Shown: positions 16,595 through 27,936, counted from the first letter of the stretch. The stretch is 64,000 nucleotides of DNA from Pseudomonas duriflava (GCF_007830155.1 NZ_VLKY01000002.1:248001-312000), one strand, 5' to 3'. The notes: generated by a model from the sequence alone, not told the origin. A program made the numbers and translations.

Positions 16595-18100
16595 ATGTCT
16601 CTTGCCATCGTGCATAGCCGCGCCCAAGTGGGCGTGGAAGCCCCCTGTGTCACTGTTGAAGCGCATTTGGCCAATGGCCTGCCCGCGCTGACGCTGGTCG
16701 GCCTGCCTGAAACGGCCGTCAAGGAAAGCAAAGATCGCGTACGTAGCGCGATCCTGAACTCAGGGTTCGACTTTCCAGCCCGTCGCATTACCCTCAATCT
16801 CGCCCCGGCCGACCTGCCCAAAGATGGCGGGCGCTTTGATCTGGCCATCGCCCTGGGCATCCTGGCGGCCAGTGCACAGCTCCCTGCCGAGGCCCTGACC
16901 AATATCGAATGCCTGGGCGAACTGGCGCTTTCCGGCAGCCTACGGCCTGTGCAGGGCGTGCTGCCTGCCGCACTGGCCGCACGCGAAGCGGGACGCACCC
17001 TGATCGTGCCGCATGAAAATGCCGAGGAGGCCAGCCTGGCTGGTGGTCTCAAGGTGATTGCAGCAGGTCATTTGCTTGAGCTTGCCGCGCATTTTACTGG
17101 GCAGACGGTATTACCAGTGTATGAGGCGCAAGGGCTGACTCATCAGCCGCACCCCTATCCCGATCTCATTGATGTGCAAGGCCAGGCCGCTGCCAAGCGC
17201 GCCCTGATCGTGGCGGCCGCGGGCTCGCACAATCTGCTGCTGGCGGGGCCACCGGGGACCGGCAAAACCTTGTTGGCCAGCCGCCTGCCTGGGTTGTTGC
17301 CCCCGCTGAACGAAGCCGAGGCTCTGGAAGTGGCCGCTATCCACTCCGTGGCCAGCCACATGCCTATGACCCATTGGCCGCAGCGACCGTTTCGCCAGCC
17401 GCACCACTCCGCGTCCGGCCCGGCTCTGGTTGGTGGCGGAAGCCGCCCGCGGCCGGGCGAGATCACGCTTGCCCACCAGGGTGTGCTGTTTCTGGATGAA
17501 TTACCCGAATTCGACCGCAAGGTGCTGGAGGTTTTGCGCGAGCCGCTGGAGAGTGGCGAGATCGTGATTTCCCGTGCGCGGGATCGGGTGCGCTTCCCGG
17601 CCCGCTTTCAGCTGGTTGCGGCCATGAATCCGTGCCCCTGCGGTTACCTGGGCGATCCTGCGGGCCGCTGCCGGTGCACGCCGGACCAGGTGCAGCGTTA
17701 TCGTGGTAAACTTTCCGGTCCACTGCTGGACCGGATCGACATGCATATCACCGTCGCCCGGGAAAGCGTGCGTCTGGGCGGCTCCGAACCTGGTATCACT
17801 ACCGGCCGGATCAGCACTGGACAGGCTGCCGAACAGGTAGCCCTTGCACGGGGACGGCAGCTTGCGCGCCAAGGCGTGGCAAATGCCTTTCTGGATCTGC
17901 GAGCCCTGCACCAGCATTGTGCATTGGCTGCAGACGATCAGCAGTGGATCGAGAGCGCAGGTGAACGGCTAGGGCTGTCCCTGCGCGCCCTGCACCGTGT
18001 GATCAAGGTGGCCCGTACGTTAGCTGATCTTGCAACGGAACCGCGTATTGCGCGGTCTCATCTGGCGGAAGCATTGCAGTACAGACCCACGAGTGCCTGA
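16595..18100 (+). CDS. comM: YifB/ComM family Mg-chelatase-like AAA+ ATPase
   Basis: A 501-residue protein. It has an N-terminal Lon-protease-like fold domain (GLPALTLVGLPETAVKES), a central AAA+ module with Walker A GPPGTGKT at residues 218-225 and Walker B LFLDELPEF, and a C-terminal Mg-chelatase subdomain with a CPCGYLGD zinc-binding region. ComM is a hexameric helicase that promotes branch migration in natural transformation; in many non-competent species the role is unproven. AAGGAG precedes ATG 16595. It is likely co-transcribed with ubiK. Confidence 0.93.
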   Translation: MSLAIVHSRAQVGVEAPCVTVEAHLANGLPALTLVGLPETAVKESKDRVRSAILNSGFDFPARRITLNLAPADLPKDGGRFDLAIALGILAASAQLPAEALTNIECLGELALSGSLRPVQGVLPAALAAREAGRTLIVPHENAEEASLAGGLKVIAAGHLLELAAHFTGQTVLPVYEAQGLTHQPHPYPDLIDVQGQAAAKRALIVAAAGSHNLLLAGPPGTGKTLLASRLPGLLPPLNEAEALEVAAIHSVASHMPMTHWPQRPFRQPHHSASGPALVGGGSRPRPGEITLAHQGVLFLDELPEFDRKVLEVLREPLESGEIVISRARDRVRFPARFQLVAAMNPCPCGYLGDPAGRCRCTPDQVQRYRGKLSGPLLDRIDMHITVARESVRLGGSEPGITTGRISTGQAAEQVALARGRQLARQGVANAFLDLRALHQHCALAADDQQWIESAGERLGLSLRALHRVIKVARTLADLATEPRIARSHLAEALQYRPTSA

Positions 18101-18209
18101 GGCGAACGCCATAATCATCGCCTCTTCTTAACGCCGGTTCCCTGATCGAATCGGCCAAGGCACTCCTTTCCGCCACCTTGGCGCCGACAGAAAAAGGAGC
18201 CTGTGCCTG

Positions 18210-20198
18210 ATGGCAATCGAAAGTCACTCCCCCCCTACCCGTACCCTCAATCCCCCTGTTTTCTGGGGTTCATCGATTCTGATCCTGGTTCTGGTCATAT
18301 ACGCCAGCGTCTTTCAAGAAAATGCCCAAGCCGTATTTGGCCTGATCCAGGCCTGGATCATCGATAACACCAGTTGGTTTTACATTCTTGCCGTTGCGCT
18401 GATCTTGCTGACGGTCGTTTTTCTTGGCATGAGTCGCTATGGGGATATCAAGCTCGGCCCCGATCACAGCGAACCGGATTACAGCAGTACAACCTGGTTT
18501 GCCATGCTGTTCTCTGCGGGCATGGGTATTGGCCTGATGTTTTTCGGCGTAGCCGAGCCCGTCATGCACTTTCTGTCACCGCCTGTAGGTGAAGGCAGTA
18601 CGATCGACGCGGCGCGTGAAGCCATGAAGATCACGTTTTTCCATTGGGGTCTGCATGCCTGGGCCATTTATGCCATCGTCGCGCTGATCCTGGCCTACTT
18701 CAGCTTTCGCCATGGGTTGCCCTTGACCTTGCGCTCGGCGCTCTACCCGCTTATCGGCGAACGTATCTATGGCCCGATCGGACATGCGGTGGATATTTTT
18801 GCCATCCTGGGCACTGTCTTGGGCGTAGCCACCTCGCTGGGCTTTGGCGTGGCGCAGATCAACACGGGCCTGAATCATTTATTCGGCGTGCCTGTATCCG
18901 TGCCGGTGCAGATCATTCTGATCGTTGCCACAACGGCACTGGCGACCCTCTCGGTCGTGACCGGCCTGGACAAGGGCGTACGTCGACTATCCGAGCTGAA
19001 CTTGGGCCTGGCCGTGCTGCTGCTCCTGATGGTGCTGGTAATGGGACCAACCGTCTTCATTTTGCAGACCTTTGTGCAGAATACGGGCAGTTACCTGACC
19101 GAGATCGTGAGCCGTACCTTCAACCTGTACGCCTACAAGCCCAATGACTGGATTGGCGGCTGGACGCTGTTCTACTGGGGTTGGTGGCTGGCCTGGTCGC
19201 CCTTTGTAGGTTTGTTCATCGCACGTATCTCCCGTGGCCGTACCATTCGGGAATTTGTCTCCGGTGTGTTGCTGGTGCCGACCGGTTTCACGCTGCTGTG
19301 GATGACCGTCTTTGGCGATACCGCGATCCATATGATCCTGTGGGACAACATTACCGAACTGGCCAACGCGGTAAACGAGGACACGTCACTAGCGCTCTTT
19401 GCCTTTCTTGAGCACTTCCCGTTTTCGGGCGTGATCTCCATGATCGCCATCGTCATGGTGATCGTATTCTTCGTCACCTCGGCCGACTCGGGCGCCATGG
19501 TAGTGGACATGCTGGCCTCTGGCGGCGTGGACAGCACACCGACCTGGCAGCGAGTTTTCTGGGCAACGTGCATGGGTCTCGTGGCCATTGCTCTGCTGCT
19601 GGCAGACGGTCTCAAGGCGTTGCAGACTGCGACGATTGCCAGCGCACTGCCGTTCACCATCGCCCTGCTCTGCTCCATGTGGGGCTTGCTCAAGGCGTTG
19701 AAGCTTGATGCCACCAAACGCGGTATTCGTTACCAGGCGCTCAATATCTCCCGTCCGGCGCCCCGCTCCGCCGGTGGCTGGCAGCGCCGCCTGCGTAATC
19801 TTGCCATGTTCCCTCGCCGCACCCACGTGGTGCGTTTTATCAGCGAAGTGGTCAAGCCGGCCTGCGAATCCGTAGCCGAAGAGCTGCGCAAGCAGAGTTA
19901 TCTGGTGAACGTGAAAGAGGGCGAAGATGGCCGCGTCCGGATCGAAGTTGGCCCGGAGGAAAACCCGGAGTTTGTTTACGAGGTCCGGCCACGCCCTTAT
20001 GCCATGCCTAGTTTTGTCATGGGCGACACAAAAAGCTCCCAGGAAGAGCGTGAGGACCGCAAATATTTCCGTGCTGATGTCCACCTCAAGGAAGGCGGCC
20101 AGGACTATGACGTGATGGGCTGGAGCCGTGAGGATGTAATCGGCGATATTCTTGATCAATACGAGCGTCATATGCACTTCTTGCATATGGTTCGCTAA
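18210..20198 (+). CDS. betT: BCCT family choline/betaine transporter (BetT type)
   Basis: A 662-residue secondary carrier with twelve predicted membrane segments in residues about 10-500. It includes the BCCT core GMGIGLMFFGVAEPVMHF and the aromatic Trp-rich helix (GGWTLFYWGWWLAWSPFVG). A long hydrophilic C-terminal domain of about 150 residues follows, which in BetT senses osmolarity. It imports choline with a proton for conversion to glycine betaine. No betI-betA-betB genes are in the window. Glycine betaine or carnitine are alternative substrates. Confidence 0.9.
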   Translation: MAIESHSPPTRTLNPPVFWGSSILILVLVIYASVFQENAQAVFGLIQAWIIDNTSWFYILAVALILLTVVFLGMSRYGDIKLGPDHSEPDYSSTTWFAMLFSAGMGIGLMFFGVAEPVMHFLSPPVGEGSTIDAAREAMKITFFHWGLHAWAIYAIVALILAYFSFRHGLPLTLRSALYPLIGERIYGPIGHAVDIFAILGTVLGVATSLGFGVAQINTGLNHLFGVPVSVPVQIILIVATTALATLSVVTGLDKGVRRLSELNLGLAVLLLLMVLVMGPTVFILQTFVQNTGSYLTEIVSRTFNLYAYKPNDWIGGWTLFYWGWWLAWSPFVGLFIARISRGRTIREFVSGVLLVPTGFTLLWMTVFGDTAIHMILWDNITELANAVNEDTSLALFAFLEHFPFSGVISMIAIVMVIVFFVTSADSGAMVVDMLASGGVDSTPTWQRVFWATCMGLVAIALLLADGLKALQTATIASALPFTIALLCSMWGLLKALKLDATKRGIRYQALNISRPAPRSAGGWQRRLRNLAMFPRRTHVVRFISEVVKPACESVAEELRKQSYLVNVKEGEDGRVRIEVGPEENPEFVYEVRPRPYAMPSFVMGDTKSSQEEREDRKYFRADVHLKEGGQDYDVMGWSREDVIGDILDQYERHMHFLHMVR

Positions 20199-20211
20199 AC
20201 GACGCGTCATG

Positions 20212-20240
20212 AAAAAGCCGGTGCATTGCACCGGCTTTTT
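20212..20240. terminator. Bidirectional intrinsic terminator between betT and chemoreceptor gene
   Basis: AAAAAGCCGGTGCA and its complement form a 14-bp stem with A-tract and T-tract on either side, between two convergent genes. It works in both directions by structure. Confidence 0.9.
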
Positions 20241-20257
20241 TTATAGCGCCATCAAAG

Positions 20258-22231
20258 TCAGCTGAAGCGGTTGACCTCGTGGTTTAACGCTTCGGCCAAG
20301 CGCTTGAGCTCATAGGCTGTGCTGGCCAGCTCTTCCGCTGCTTCACGCTGGGAGGCGTTATCCACCGCAATGGTCTGGATATTGCGGCTAAGGGCAGTGG
20401 CGGTGCTGCTCTGCTCATGAGTCGCCTGGGCGATGCTGGTGAACTGCTCGACCGCTTGGCCAATCTGCGTTTCGATTCGCTGGAGTGCCTGGGCGACATC
20501 ATTGTTCAGTGACAATCCATGCTGCATCAGGCGATTGCCTTCGCCAATGGAGCTCATGGCCCGGCTGGTCTCTTCCTGTACAGAGCCAATCATCTCAGAG
20601 ATTTCACGTGTTGCCTGACTGGTACGGCCGGCCAAGCTACGCACCTCGTCAGCCACCACAGCAAATCCGCGACCTTGCTCACCAGCACGTGCCGCCTCGA
20701 TGGCAGCGTTCAGGGCCAGCAAGTTGGTCTGCTCGGCGATGCCGCTGATCACGCTGATGATTCCGCCGATCTGCTGCGACCGCTCACCCAGGGTATTTAC
20801 CACCGACGCGGTAGTACCCAGCGATTCGGCAATCTGCTCCAATGCCTTGGACGCCGCCCGCATAGACGCCGTGCCGTTGCGCGTTTCAGCGGCATTTTCA
20901 TTGGTCAGCTGTTCGGTCTTGCGCATACTGTCGGCAATGTTCTGCGCGGTGGCGCTGAACTCTTCGACGGCGCTGGCCATGCTATCAATCTGGGCAGACT
21001 GCTCGGCCGAACGGCGCTGCGTAGTCCCGGACAGCGTACTGAGCTGGTCGGAGCGACTGGTTACGTCATGGGACGAAGCACGAACCCGATCAACTGTGCT
21101 GGATAGCGCTTCAGCCATCTGATTGAAGCTGTGCGACAGCTGACCCACTTCGTCCTGGCTTTCAACTTTCAACCGGACGCTGAGCTGACCTTCGCCCAGG
21201 GCCTGGGCCTGGCGAACCAGATGACCTAGCGGCTTGAGCTTGTGCCGAAGCATGATGACCGAAGCTGTAATAGCCAGGATCAGTGCCAGCAGGCTGCCAA
21301 GCGCCAGCTTAGTGCCTACGCTCCAAATAAGGTCGTCAACTTCAGCTTCAGGCAATGTAGCGGCCACCTTCCAGGTCTCGCCGGGCACCTGAGCCACAAC
21401 ACTCTGGAAATCCTGCTGACCGTCGTTCCAGAAAACATTTGCGTCGGCCTGGGTGACTGCCGTTAGCGTGGGCGCTACCGCGTCAGGGTTAGTCGCGCCA
21501 GCCGGTGCGACCAGCCATTTGCCTTGCTCGTCCAGAATAGCCAGGGAGCCGGTCTTCCCAATGCGGAAAGCCGTGAGGCTGTCGAACTGCTGCTTCTGGG
21601 TATCGGTGTAATCGAAGCCTACGAAGAGTACGGCCATGACCTGGCCCGCGGCATCACGTACCGGGGTGTACTGGGTCATGTAATTGCGCCCGAACAGAAC
21701 CGCACGTCCCACATAAGCCTGCCCATTAAGCAAGCCGGCATAGGCCGGATGCTTGCGGTCGAGCTGTGTGCCGATGGCACGGGAGCCGTCTTCCTTCTTG
21801 AGCGACGTGGTGATCCGGGTGAAATCCTCACCGTCACGAACAAATATCGTGGCCACACCCGCCGTCAGCGAAGTGAATTCATCGACGAGAGTAAAATCGC
21901 TATTTAACCGAGTCCCTTGTAGATACAAGGCCGGTGCCGAAATGCTCCCGACAGGAACGCGCTCGGCGGTATCCCGAGTCAGGCCGGCATTGAAGCGCCG
22001 CTCGAACAAGCCAGCCAGACGCTGGGTGCTGACCTCTAGAGTACTGTGAAACGTCTTGAGTTGTTCGGCCAGCAGGCGTGCTTCACTGGCGAGATGCTGG
22101 CGGTGGGCTTCTTTCGTGGACTCACTAAGTGAATTCAGGGCAAATAAACTGCTGCCTGTAATCACGACGACAAGAATCGTTGTCAAGGCTAGACCAAGCT
22201 GCCCTGCGATTCCAAAACGATGCCTAGACAT
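20258..22231 (-). CDS. Methyl-accepting chemotaxis protein with Cache-type sensor domain
   Basis: A 657-residue chemoreceptor. It has a membrane segment near residues 8-30, a periplasmic sensor of about 270 residues resembling the Cache_3/Cache_2 fold ([35 protein letters not shown]), a second membrane segment and a HAMP domain ([17 protein letters not shown]). The signalling hairpin tip is [23 protein letters not shown] 22231 has GAGGA at a spacing of 10; an ATG nine codons upstream touches its own Shine-Dalgarno. There is no CheB/CheR-tethering pentapeptide. The ligand is unknown; Cache_3-Cache_2 receptors often sense carboxylates. Confidence 0.92.
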   Translation of the reverse strand: MSRHRFGIAGQLGLALTTILVVVITGSSLFALNSLSESTKEAHRQHLASEARLLAEQLKTFHSTLEVSTQRLAGLFERRFNAGLTRDTAERVPVGSISAPALYLQGTRLNSDFTLVDEFTSLTAGVATIFVRDGEDFTRITTSLKKEDGSRAIGTQLDRKHPAYAGLLNGQAYVGRAVLFGRNYMTQYTPVRDAAGQVMAVLFVGFDYTDTQKQQFDSLTAFRIGKTGSLAILDEQGKWLVAPAGATNPDAVAPTLTAVTQADANVFWNDGQQDFQSVVAQVPGETWKVAATLPEAEVDDLIWSVGTKLALGSLLALILAITASVIMLRHKLKPLGHLVRQAQALGEGQLSVRLKVESQDEVGQLSHSFNQMAEALSSTVDRVRASSHDVTSRSDQLSTLSGTTQRRSAEQSAQIDSMASAVEEFSATAQNIADSMRKTEQLTNENAAETRNGTASMRAASKALEQIAESLGTTASVVNTLGERSQQIGGIISVISGIAEQTNLLALNAAIEAARAGEQGRGFAVVADEVRSLAGRTSQATREISEMIGSVQEETSRAMSSIGEGNRLMQHGLSLNNDVAQALQRIETQIGQAVEQFTSIAQATHEQSSTATALSRNIQTIAVDNASQREAAEELASTAYELKRLAEALNHEVNRFS

Positions 22232-22402
22232 AGATGAATATTCCTCAAGACCAGACATCCCCTTCTGGCCTTTGTGTAGGTTGGCAATGAGACCCGAGAG
22301 AGCTATCTACGCAAAGCATTGCCCCCTTCTAAGTCGCTTGCTTATTATCGGCGAGAAATGCAATAACTTGATTCGACCGAGCGACCAGCGCTCCGGGCGG
22401 AC

Positions 22403-23326
22403 TCATGACCGGTAAGTCACGGCGGGTAAGGTCATACCTTTTACAGCTTCCAGCAGAAATTCCCGTAGCCGCACGAATCGCTCCTGACCACGTCGCGCCT
22501 TGGGCCAAACCAGGTAGTACGCCTCACCGCTGGTCACAGCGCAGGGCCAGGGCAAGGCGATACGGCCTTGCTGAACATCTTCAGCCACCATGTACAGATC
22601 ACCGATGGATACCCCATAGCCACGCGAGGCAGCGGCCATGCCCAGCTCCAGCGTGTCGAAGACCTGGCCGCCGCGGATGGAGACACTATCGGCCAGCCCC
22701 ATGGCCTGTAACCAGCGGCGCCAGTCGCGCCGGTCCGGCGTGGGATGCAGCAGCTCGGCCTGACGCAGCCGCTCCAGATCCCAACCGCCTTCTACCGCTT
22801 CCGGCGCACAGACCGGAACTAGCCACTCCTCGAACAGCCGAACCGTCTCCCAGTCCTCCGAAAAATGACCGTTGCTTAGCAACACGGCGCAATCGAAAGG
22901 CTCATGCAAGAAGTCCACATGATCGCAATCCATCCAGGCGCTGGTCAGCTGCACTTCGATATCCGTATTGGCTTGCCGAAACTGTGACAGACGCGCGAGT
23001 AGCCAGCGCAGCGAAAGGGTAGATGGCGCCTTGAGCCGTAGGACTCGCTCTTCTACCAGCAGCACCGAGCACGCCCGCCCCAGAGCCTCGAAGCCTTCAC
23101 TTACACCCGGCAGCAACAGCCTGGCCGACTCGGTAAGCGCCAGATGCCGACCCACACGCTCGAACAGGCGACAGTTGAAGTGAGCTTCCAGGGTGCGGAT
23201 ATGCCGGCTTACCGCACTCTGGGTCAACGATAGCTCCTGGGCTGCCCGAGTGAACGAGGCATGCCGGGCAGCGGATTCGAAAGCACGCAGGGCATAAAGC
23301 GGAGGCAAACGCGTTGCATTGGACAT
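22403..23326 (-). CDS. LysR family transcriptional regulator (GcvA-like)
   Basis: A 307-residue regulator. The N-terminal winged helix-turn-helix LYALRAFESAARHASFTRAA...SQSAVSRHIRTLE type is followed by a periplasmic-binding-like effector domain. The proline-rich LPPLYALRAFE start is typical of the GcvA subgroup. It is divergent from the MATE gene, with 119 bp between the two start codons, which makes that efflux gene a possible target. The effector is unknown. Confidence 0.9.
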   Translation of the reverse strand: MSNATRLPPLYALRAFESAARHASFTRAAQELSLTQSAVSRHIRTLEAHFNCRLFERVGRHLALTESARLLLPGVSEGFEALGRACSVLLVEERVLRLKAPSTLSLRWLLARLSQFRQANTDIEVQLTSAWMDCDHVDFLHEPFDCAVLLSNGHFSEDWETVRLFEEWLVPVCAPEAVEGGWDLERLRQAELLHPTPDRRDWRRWLQAMGLADSVSIRGGQVFDTLELGMAAASRGYGVSIGDLYMVAEDVQQGRIALPWPCAVTSGEAYYLVWPKARRGQERFVRLREFLLEAVKGMTLPAVTYRS

Positions 23327-23445
23327 GATTAAAACTCATGGCAGGTAGGCTTATTTTCAGGTTGTAGCCGATTGCGGCTCCGCTAACAATGGCTGCTCTT
23401 TTTCTGCCAGCGGGTTTTCCTCCCGCTCTGATGTGAGCCGCACTC

Positions 23446-24831
23446 ATGGTTTCGCTACGCTCTGAACTGCTTTCACTGGCCCGGTTGGCCGTCCCGCTAA
23501 TTACCGCTCAACTGGCGTATATTGCTATGGTTTTTACCGACACGGTAATGATGGGGCGTCTCGGGCCCGAGGCACTGGCCAGCGGTGGGCTGGGTGCAGC
23601 GGCCTATTCCTTTTTCTCGGTTGTGTGCGTTGGGGTGATTGCTGCCGTCGGAAATCTGGTAGCTATCCACCAGGGCGCACAGAACACCCGCGGCGTGACC
23701 GACATTGCCTCTGCAGGTCTCTGGATAGCAGGCGGGCTGGCGCTGCTGGCCATGCTGTGCCTGTGGCTGCTGGAGCCGGTGCTGCTCGTGCTGGGTCAAG
23801 CTCCGGACACAACGGCGCAGGCCATGGGTTTTATCCACACCGTGAGCTTTGCCTTGCCCGGCTATCTGGTGTTCATGACCTTGCGCAGCTTTACCAGCGG
23901 CATTGGTCGACCCGGCCCGGTGATGTCCATTGCCATTGGCGGCGCGCTGGCCAATCTGGTGCTTAATCTGGCATTCATCGAAGGCTGGCTGGGGCTGCCC
24001 TTCCTGGGATTATCGGGAATCGGCCTGGTCACTGCCCTGGTTATGACAACCATGGCCATCGCACTGGCATTGACGATTCGCCACGGCAAGGCTTATGCGG
24101 CCTATCCCATCGCCTCTCAATTATGGCCACCGAAGCGTGCTGCACTAGGCGAAACCGTACGGCTGGGCCTGCCTATCGGCGGAACCTACGCCGTCGAGAC
24201 AAGCCTGTTTGCAGCCGCCGCCCTGTGCATGGGCGCCTTGGGCGCAACAGAGCTGGCTGCCCATCAGATCGCCAACCAGCTTGTGTATGTCGTGTTTATG
24301 GTGCCGGTAGGGCTGGCCTATTCCACCAGCTTGCGCATCGGCCAGCACTTTGGTGCTGGCAACGTCCACCTGGCGCGATTGACTGGCCGCCTGGGTATTG
24401 GTGTAGGTGCCCTTTGTATGCTGGCAGTGGCGCTCGTGTTCTGGCTGATGCCGGAAGCGCTGGTGGCATTGTTCGTGAGCCCGCAAGAGGCCAACCATGT
24501 GTTCTCCCTTGCCGTAAGCCTGCTGGCCATTGCCGCTTGGTTCGAGCTGTTCGACGGCATTCAGGGCATTGCCTCCGGTGCGCTGCGCGGTATTCGGCAG
24601 GCCCGGCAGGCCTTGGGGCTAGGGGTAATCTGCTACTGCCTGATTGGTATTCCCGCCGCCTGGCTGCTTGGCTTGCCGCTGGGTTTTGGCGCGCAGGGCG
24701 TCTGGTGGGGACTGGCACTGGGCCTGGCCTGTGCCGCGGTCATCCTGACCTGGGCCTTCGAGCGGCACATGCGCGGCTTGGGCCAGACGCAGGATCAGCC
24801 TGGCAAGGCGCAGTCGGCCGTACTGAATTAA
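23446..24831 (+). CDS. MATE family multidrug efflux protein (NorM-like)
   Basis: A 461-residue membrane protein with twelve predicted helices and two internally related halves. MATE signatures are VPLITAQLAYIAMVFTDTVM in the first helix and LGLPIGGTYAVE opening the second half, with ELAAHQIANQ nearby. Such carriers export cationic drugs and dyes using Na+ or H+. It is divergent from a LysR gene and convergent with trpI. The substrate range cannot be told. Confidence 0.9.
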   Translation: MVSLRSELLSLARLAVPLITAQLAYIAMVFTDTVMMGRLGPEALASGGLGAAAYSFFSVVCVGVIAAVGNLVAIHQGAQNTRGVTDIASAGLWIAGGLALLAMLCLWLLEPVLLVLGQAPDTTAQAMGFIHTVSFALPGYLVFMTLRSFTSGIGRPGPVMSIAIGGALANLVLNLAFIEGWLGLPFLGLSGIGLVTALVMTTMAIALALTIRHGKAYAAYPIASQLWPPKRAALGETVRLGLPIGGTYAVETSLFAAAALCMGALGATELAAHQIANQLVYVVFMVPVGLAYSTSLRIGQHFGAGNVHLARLTGRLGIGVGALCMLAVALVFWLMPEALVALFVSPQEANHVFSLAVSLLAIAAWFELFDGIQGIASGALRGIRQARQALGLGVICYCLIGIPAAWLLGLPLGFGAQGVWWGLALGLACAAVILTWAFERHMRGLGQTQDQPGKAQSAVLN

Positions 24832-24864
24832 CATCCGCACCGGTAAAGATCAGGAGAGAGGGGG

Positions 24865-25752
24865 TTATCCCTCCTCTAGCTGGAGACGTAACCACTCCGC
24901 CAGCCGCTGGGCCCTCGGGTCGGCCAACCGTCCCGGCACCCAGAGCGCCAGACGCGCGCCGGTTTCCACAAACCCCCAAGGCGCCACCAGTCGCCCAGTG
25001 GCCAGGTCGCCCTCCACCAGTAGCTTGGGGGCGATGGCCACACCCAGCCCCGCCACCGCAGCTTCCAGCAGGTAATACAAATGCTCGAAGCCAGCGCCAA
25101 AGGTAAGTTGGTCTGTTAACAGCCCATGCCGCTGTGCCCAGGCAGGCCAGGCCTGAGGGCGTGAGACGGTGTGCAGCAAAGGTTCATGCAAGAGCGCCGC
25201 CGCTGGTGCATGAACCAAGTGGGCAAACCCGGCATAGCGCGGGCTGAGGACCGGGCCGATACATTCGGCAGCCAACGAATAGACCTGCATGTCCGACGGG
25301 TGCTCCGGCTCGGCAAACAGCAGCGTGGCGTTGAGGCCGGGGCGGCGCGGGTCAAGCTCACCCTCACTGGTAGACAGGCTCAGGCGCAGGTCGGGTAGTT
25401 CTCGATTGAGCCTGTCCAGCCGGGGAATGAACCAGCGTGCCAGCAGGCTGCCCGAGCAGCCCAATACAAACGGTGCCTCACGGGTGCCGCGCTTAAGATC
25501 GGCGCAGGTGCTGCGTAGGCGCTCAAAGGCTTCGGCACTGGCATCGCGCAGCCGGACTCCCGCCTCGGTCAGCGCCAGCCCCCTGCCTTCCCTGACGAAC
25601 AGCACCACACCCAGCTGTTCCTCCAGCGCACGTATTTGTCGACTGACCGCCCCGTGCGTAACAAACAACTCTTCGCCGGCCTTGCTGACGCTACCCAAAC
25701 GGGCTGCCGCTTCGAAGGCACGCAGAGCATTGAGAGGAGGAAGATCGCTCAT
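24865..25752 (-). CDS. trpI: LysR family activator TrpI
   Basis: A 295-residue LysR protein starting [20 protein letters not shown] with an intact helix-turn-helix ([20 protein letters not shown]). It is divergent from trpBA, with 104 bp between start codons. In pseudomonads the same arrangement encodes TrpI, which activates trpBA in response to indoleglycerol phosphate. The identification rests on context as much as on sequence, because GcvA/AmpR-type proteins are close relatives. Confidence 0.9.
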   Translation of the reverse strand: MSDLPPLNALRAFEAAARLGSVSKAGEELFVTHGAVSRQIRALEEQLGVVLFVREGRGLALTEAGVRLRDASAEAFERLRSTCADLKRGTREAPFVLGCSGSLLARWFIPRLDRLNRELPDLRLSLSTSEGELDPRRPGLNATLLFAEPEHPSDMQVYSLAAECIGPVLSPRYAGFAHLVHAPAAALLHEPLLHTVSRPQAWPAWAQRHGLLTDQLTFGAGFEHLYYLLEAAVAGLGVAIAPKLLVEGDLATGRLVAPWGFVETGARLALWVPGRLADPRAQRLAEWLRLQLEEG

Positions 25753-25856
25753 TGGCCTACCTGTGAGTTTTTCTAACAGATGCAGGCGATCTTATCGATT
25801 TATTCCTAGTCAGCAACCGGTTAGTGTGAAAGCCATATTCACTGGGAGCTTTCCCC
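25753..25856. promoter_or_regulatory. Divergent trpI-trpBA control region
   Basis: This 104-bp gap must hold both promoters and the TrpI operators. In pseudomonads TrpI protects two sites upstream of trpBA. I see AT-rich stretches and a GGGAGC ribosome-binding sequence before trpB but cannot assign the operators by eye. Confidence 0.5.
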
Positions 25857-27065
25857 ATGACAGACATGACCTACAGCCAAGGCCCTGACGCACAGGGTAT
25901 GTTCGGCCAGTTTGGTGGCCGCTATGTAGCCGAAACTCTGATGCCGCTGATTCTGGATCTTGAGCGTGAGTACACCGCCGCGATGAAGGATCAGGCCTTT
26001 CTGGATGAGCTGGCCTATTTCCAGCGCGACTACATTGGCCGCCCCAACCCGCTGTATTTTGCCGAGCGTCTGACTGAGCACTTTGGTGGCGCCAAGATCT
26101 ATCTCAAGCGCGAAGAGCTGAACCACACCGGCGCGCACAAGATCAACAACTGCATCGGCCAGATCCTGCTGGCCAAGCGCATGGGCAAGACCCGCATCAT
26201 TGCCGAGACTGGCGCCGGCATGCACGGCGTGGCTACAGCCACTGTGGCCGCTCGTTTTGGCCTGCCCTGCGTGATCTACATGGGCACTACCGACATCGAC
26301 CGCCAACAGGCCAACGTTTTTCGCATGAAGCTTTTGGGCGCGACGGTAATTCCAGTCACTGCCGGTACGGGCACGCTCAAGGATGCGATGAATGAAGCCT
26401 TGCGCGACTGGGTAACCAATGTTGCCGATACCTTCTACCTGATCGGTACTGTAGCTGGCCCGCACCCCTACCCGGCTATGGTCCGCGACTTCCAGGCTGT
26501 AATCGGCCGCGAAGCCAAGGCGCAGATTCTTGAAAAGGAAGGCCGTTTACCCGACAGCCTGATCGCCTGTGTAGGCGGCGGCTCCAATGCCATGGGCCTG
26601 TTCCATGAATTCGTGGACGATAAGGACGTGGCGATTATTGGCGTTGAAGCCGGTGGTCACGGCGTCAACACTAGCAAGCATGCCGCGAGCCTGAACGGCG
26701 GCGTACCCGGCGTGCTGCACGGTAACCGTACGTTCCTGTTGCAGGACGATGACGGCCAGATCACCGACGCACACTCCATCTCTGCCGGTCTGGACTACCC
26801 CGGTATCGGCCCGGAGCACGCGTGGCTGCACGATGTAAAGCGTGTGGAGTATGTACCGATCAACGACGACGAGGCGTTAGAGGCATTCCACGCCACCTGC
26901 CGTCTGGAAGGCATTATCCCGGCGCTGGAATCCGCCCATGCCCTGGCTGAAGCCTACAAGCGCGCGCCTACGCTGCCAAAGGATCACATCATGATCGTCT
27001 GCCTCTCCGGCCGTGGCGACAAGGACATGCAAACCGTGATGAGTCATCTGGGAGACAAGCTATGA
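25857..27065 (+). CDS. trpB: Tryptophan synthase beta chain
   Basis: A 402-residue PLP enzyme that condenses indole and serine to tryptophan. The PLP lysine is Lys95 in HTGAHKINN; the phosphate loop GGGSNAMG, Glu in ETGAGMHG and the C-terminal CLSGRGDKD are all present. It forms an alpha2-beta2 complex with TrpA, channelling indole. It overlaps trpA by 4 bp and is divergent from trpI. Confidence 0.98.
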   Translation: MTDMTYSQGPDAQGMFGQFGGRYVAETLMPLILDLEREYTAAMKDQAFLDELAYFQRDYIGRPNPLYFAERLTEHFGGAKIYLKREELNHTGAHKINNCIGQILLAKRMGKTRIIAETGAGMHGVATATVAARFGLPCVIYMGTTDIDRQQANVFRMKLLGATVIPVTAGTGTLKDAMNEALRDWVTNVADTFYLIGTVAGPHPYPAMVRDFQAVIGREAKAQILEKEGRLPDSLIACVGGGSNAMGLFHEFVDDKDVAIIGVEAGGHGVNTSKHAASLNGGVPGVLHGNRTFLLQDDDGQITDAHSISAGLDYPGIGPEHAWLHDVKRVEYVPINDDEALEAFHATCRLEGIIPALESAHALAEAYKRAPTLPKDHIMIVCLSGRGDKDMQTVMSHLGDKL

Positions 27066-27871
27066 GCCGTCTGGAAACCCGCTTCGCCCAACTGAAACAA
27101 GAGGGCCGCGCAGCGCTTGTCACCTACACCACCGGTGGCGACCCGGATTATGCGACCTCTCTGGCGATCCTCAAGGGCTTGCCCAAAGCGGGTGCTGACG
27201 TAATTGAGCTGGGCATGCCCTTCACCGATCCGATGGCCGACGGCCCCGCGATCCAGGCGGCAGCTTTGCGTGCGTTGAAGAGCGGCCAGACCTTGGCGAA
27301 GACGCTAAACATGGTCCGCGAATTCCGCCAGGAAGAGTCCGAAACGCCATTGGTACTGATGGGCTACTACAATCCGATCCACCGTTACGGCGTGGAGCGT
27401 TTTCTGGCCGAAGCCAAGGACGCGGGTGTAGACGGCCTGATTGTGGTGGACCTGCCGCCCGAGCACGACGCCGAATTGTGTGACCCGGCTCAGGCTGTGG
27501 GAATCGACTTTATTCGGCTGACCACGCCCACCACGGACAACAACCGCCTGCCGCGTGTGCTGAATAGCAGCTCGGGCTTTGTGTATTACGTGTCGGTAGC
27601 CGGGGTAACCGGTGCCGGCTCGGCAACCACCGAGCATATTGAACACGCCGTTACGCGTCTGCGTCAGTTCACTCAGCTACCGTTGTGTGTAGGTTTTGGT
27701 ATCCGTACACCGGAGCAAGCCAGGGTGGTCGCTCAACTGGCAGACGGTGTGGTGGTAGGGTCGGCCCTGGTCGATCAGATTGCCAAGGCAAACAGTAGCG
27801 CTGAAGCCGTGGAAGGCGTACTAAGCCTGTGCAACAGCCTGGCAGAAGCGGTTCGTAGCGCACGCCGCTAG
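27062..27871 (+). CDS. trpA: Tryptophan synthase alpha chain
   Basis: A 269-residue TIM barrel that cleaves indole-3-glycerol phosphate to indole. Catalytic Glu49 and Asp60 lie in [16 protein letters not shown]; the loop around [11 protein letters not shown] and the phosphate site GFGIRTPEQ are intact. The ATG overlaps the trpB stop, and a strong terminator follows. The trp genes for earlier steps are not in this window, as usual for pseudomonads. Confidence 0.98.
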   Translation: MSRLETRFAQLKQEGRAALVTYTTGGDPDYATSLAILKGLPKAGADVIELGMPFTDPMADGPAIQAAALRALKSGQTLAKTLNMVREFRQEESETPLVLMGYYNPIHRYGVERFLAEAKDAGVDGLIVVDLPPEHDAELCDPAQAVGIDFIRLTTPTTDNNRLPRVLNSSSGFVYYVSVAGVTGAGSATTEHIEHAVTRLRQFTQLPLCVGFGIRTPEQARVVAQLADGVVVGSALVDQIAKANSSAEAVEGVLSLCNSLAEAVRSARR

Positions 27872-27904
27872 GCCACGGCCTTAGCAAAGTGCATTGCACA
27901 GAAT

Positions 27905-27936
27905 GCAGTGGCCCCTTGGAACTAGGGGCCCACTGC
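27905..27936 (+). terminator. Terminator of trpBA
   Basis: GCAGTGGCCCCT pairs with AGGGGCCCACTGC (one bulged base, 7-nt loop), 33 bp after the trpA stop. The run of pyrimidines that follows is short. Confidence 0.65.

Noticed and set aside
24123-25106. 327-codon frame spanning the end of the MATE gene and the end of trpI
   Set aside because: Arg/Pro/Gly-rich translation typical of out-of-frame GC-rich DNA; it overlaps two real genes.
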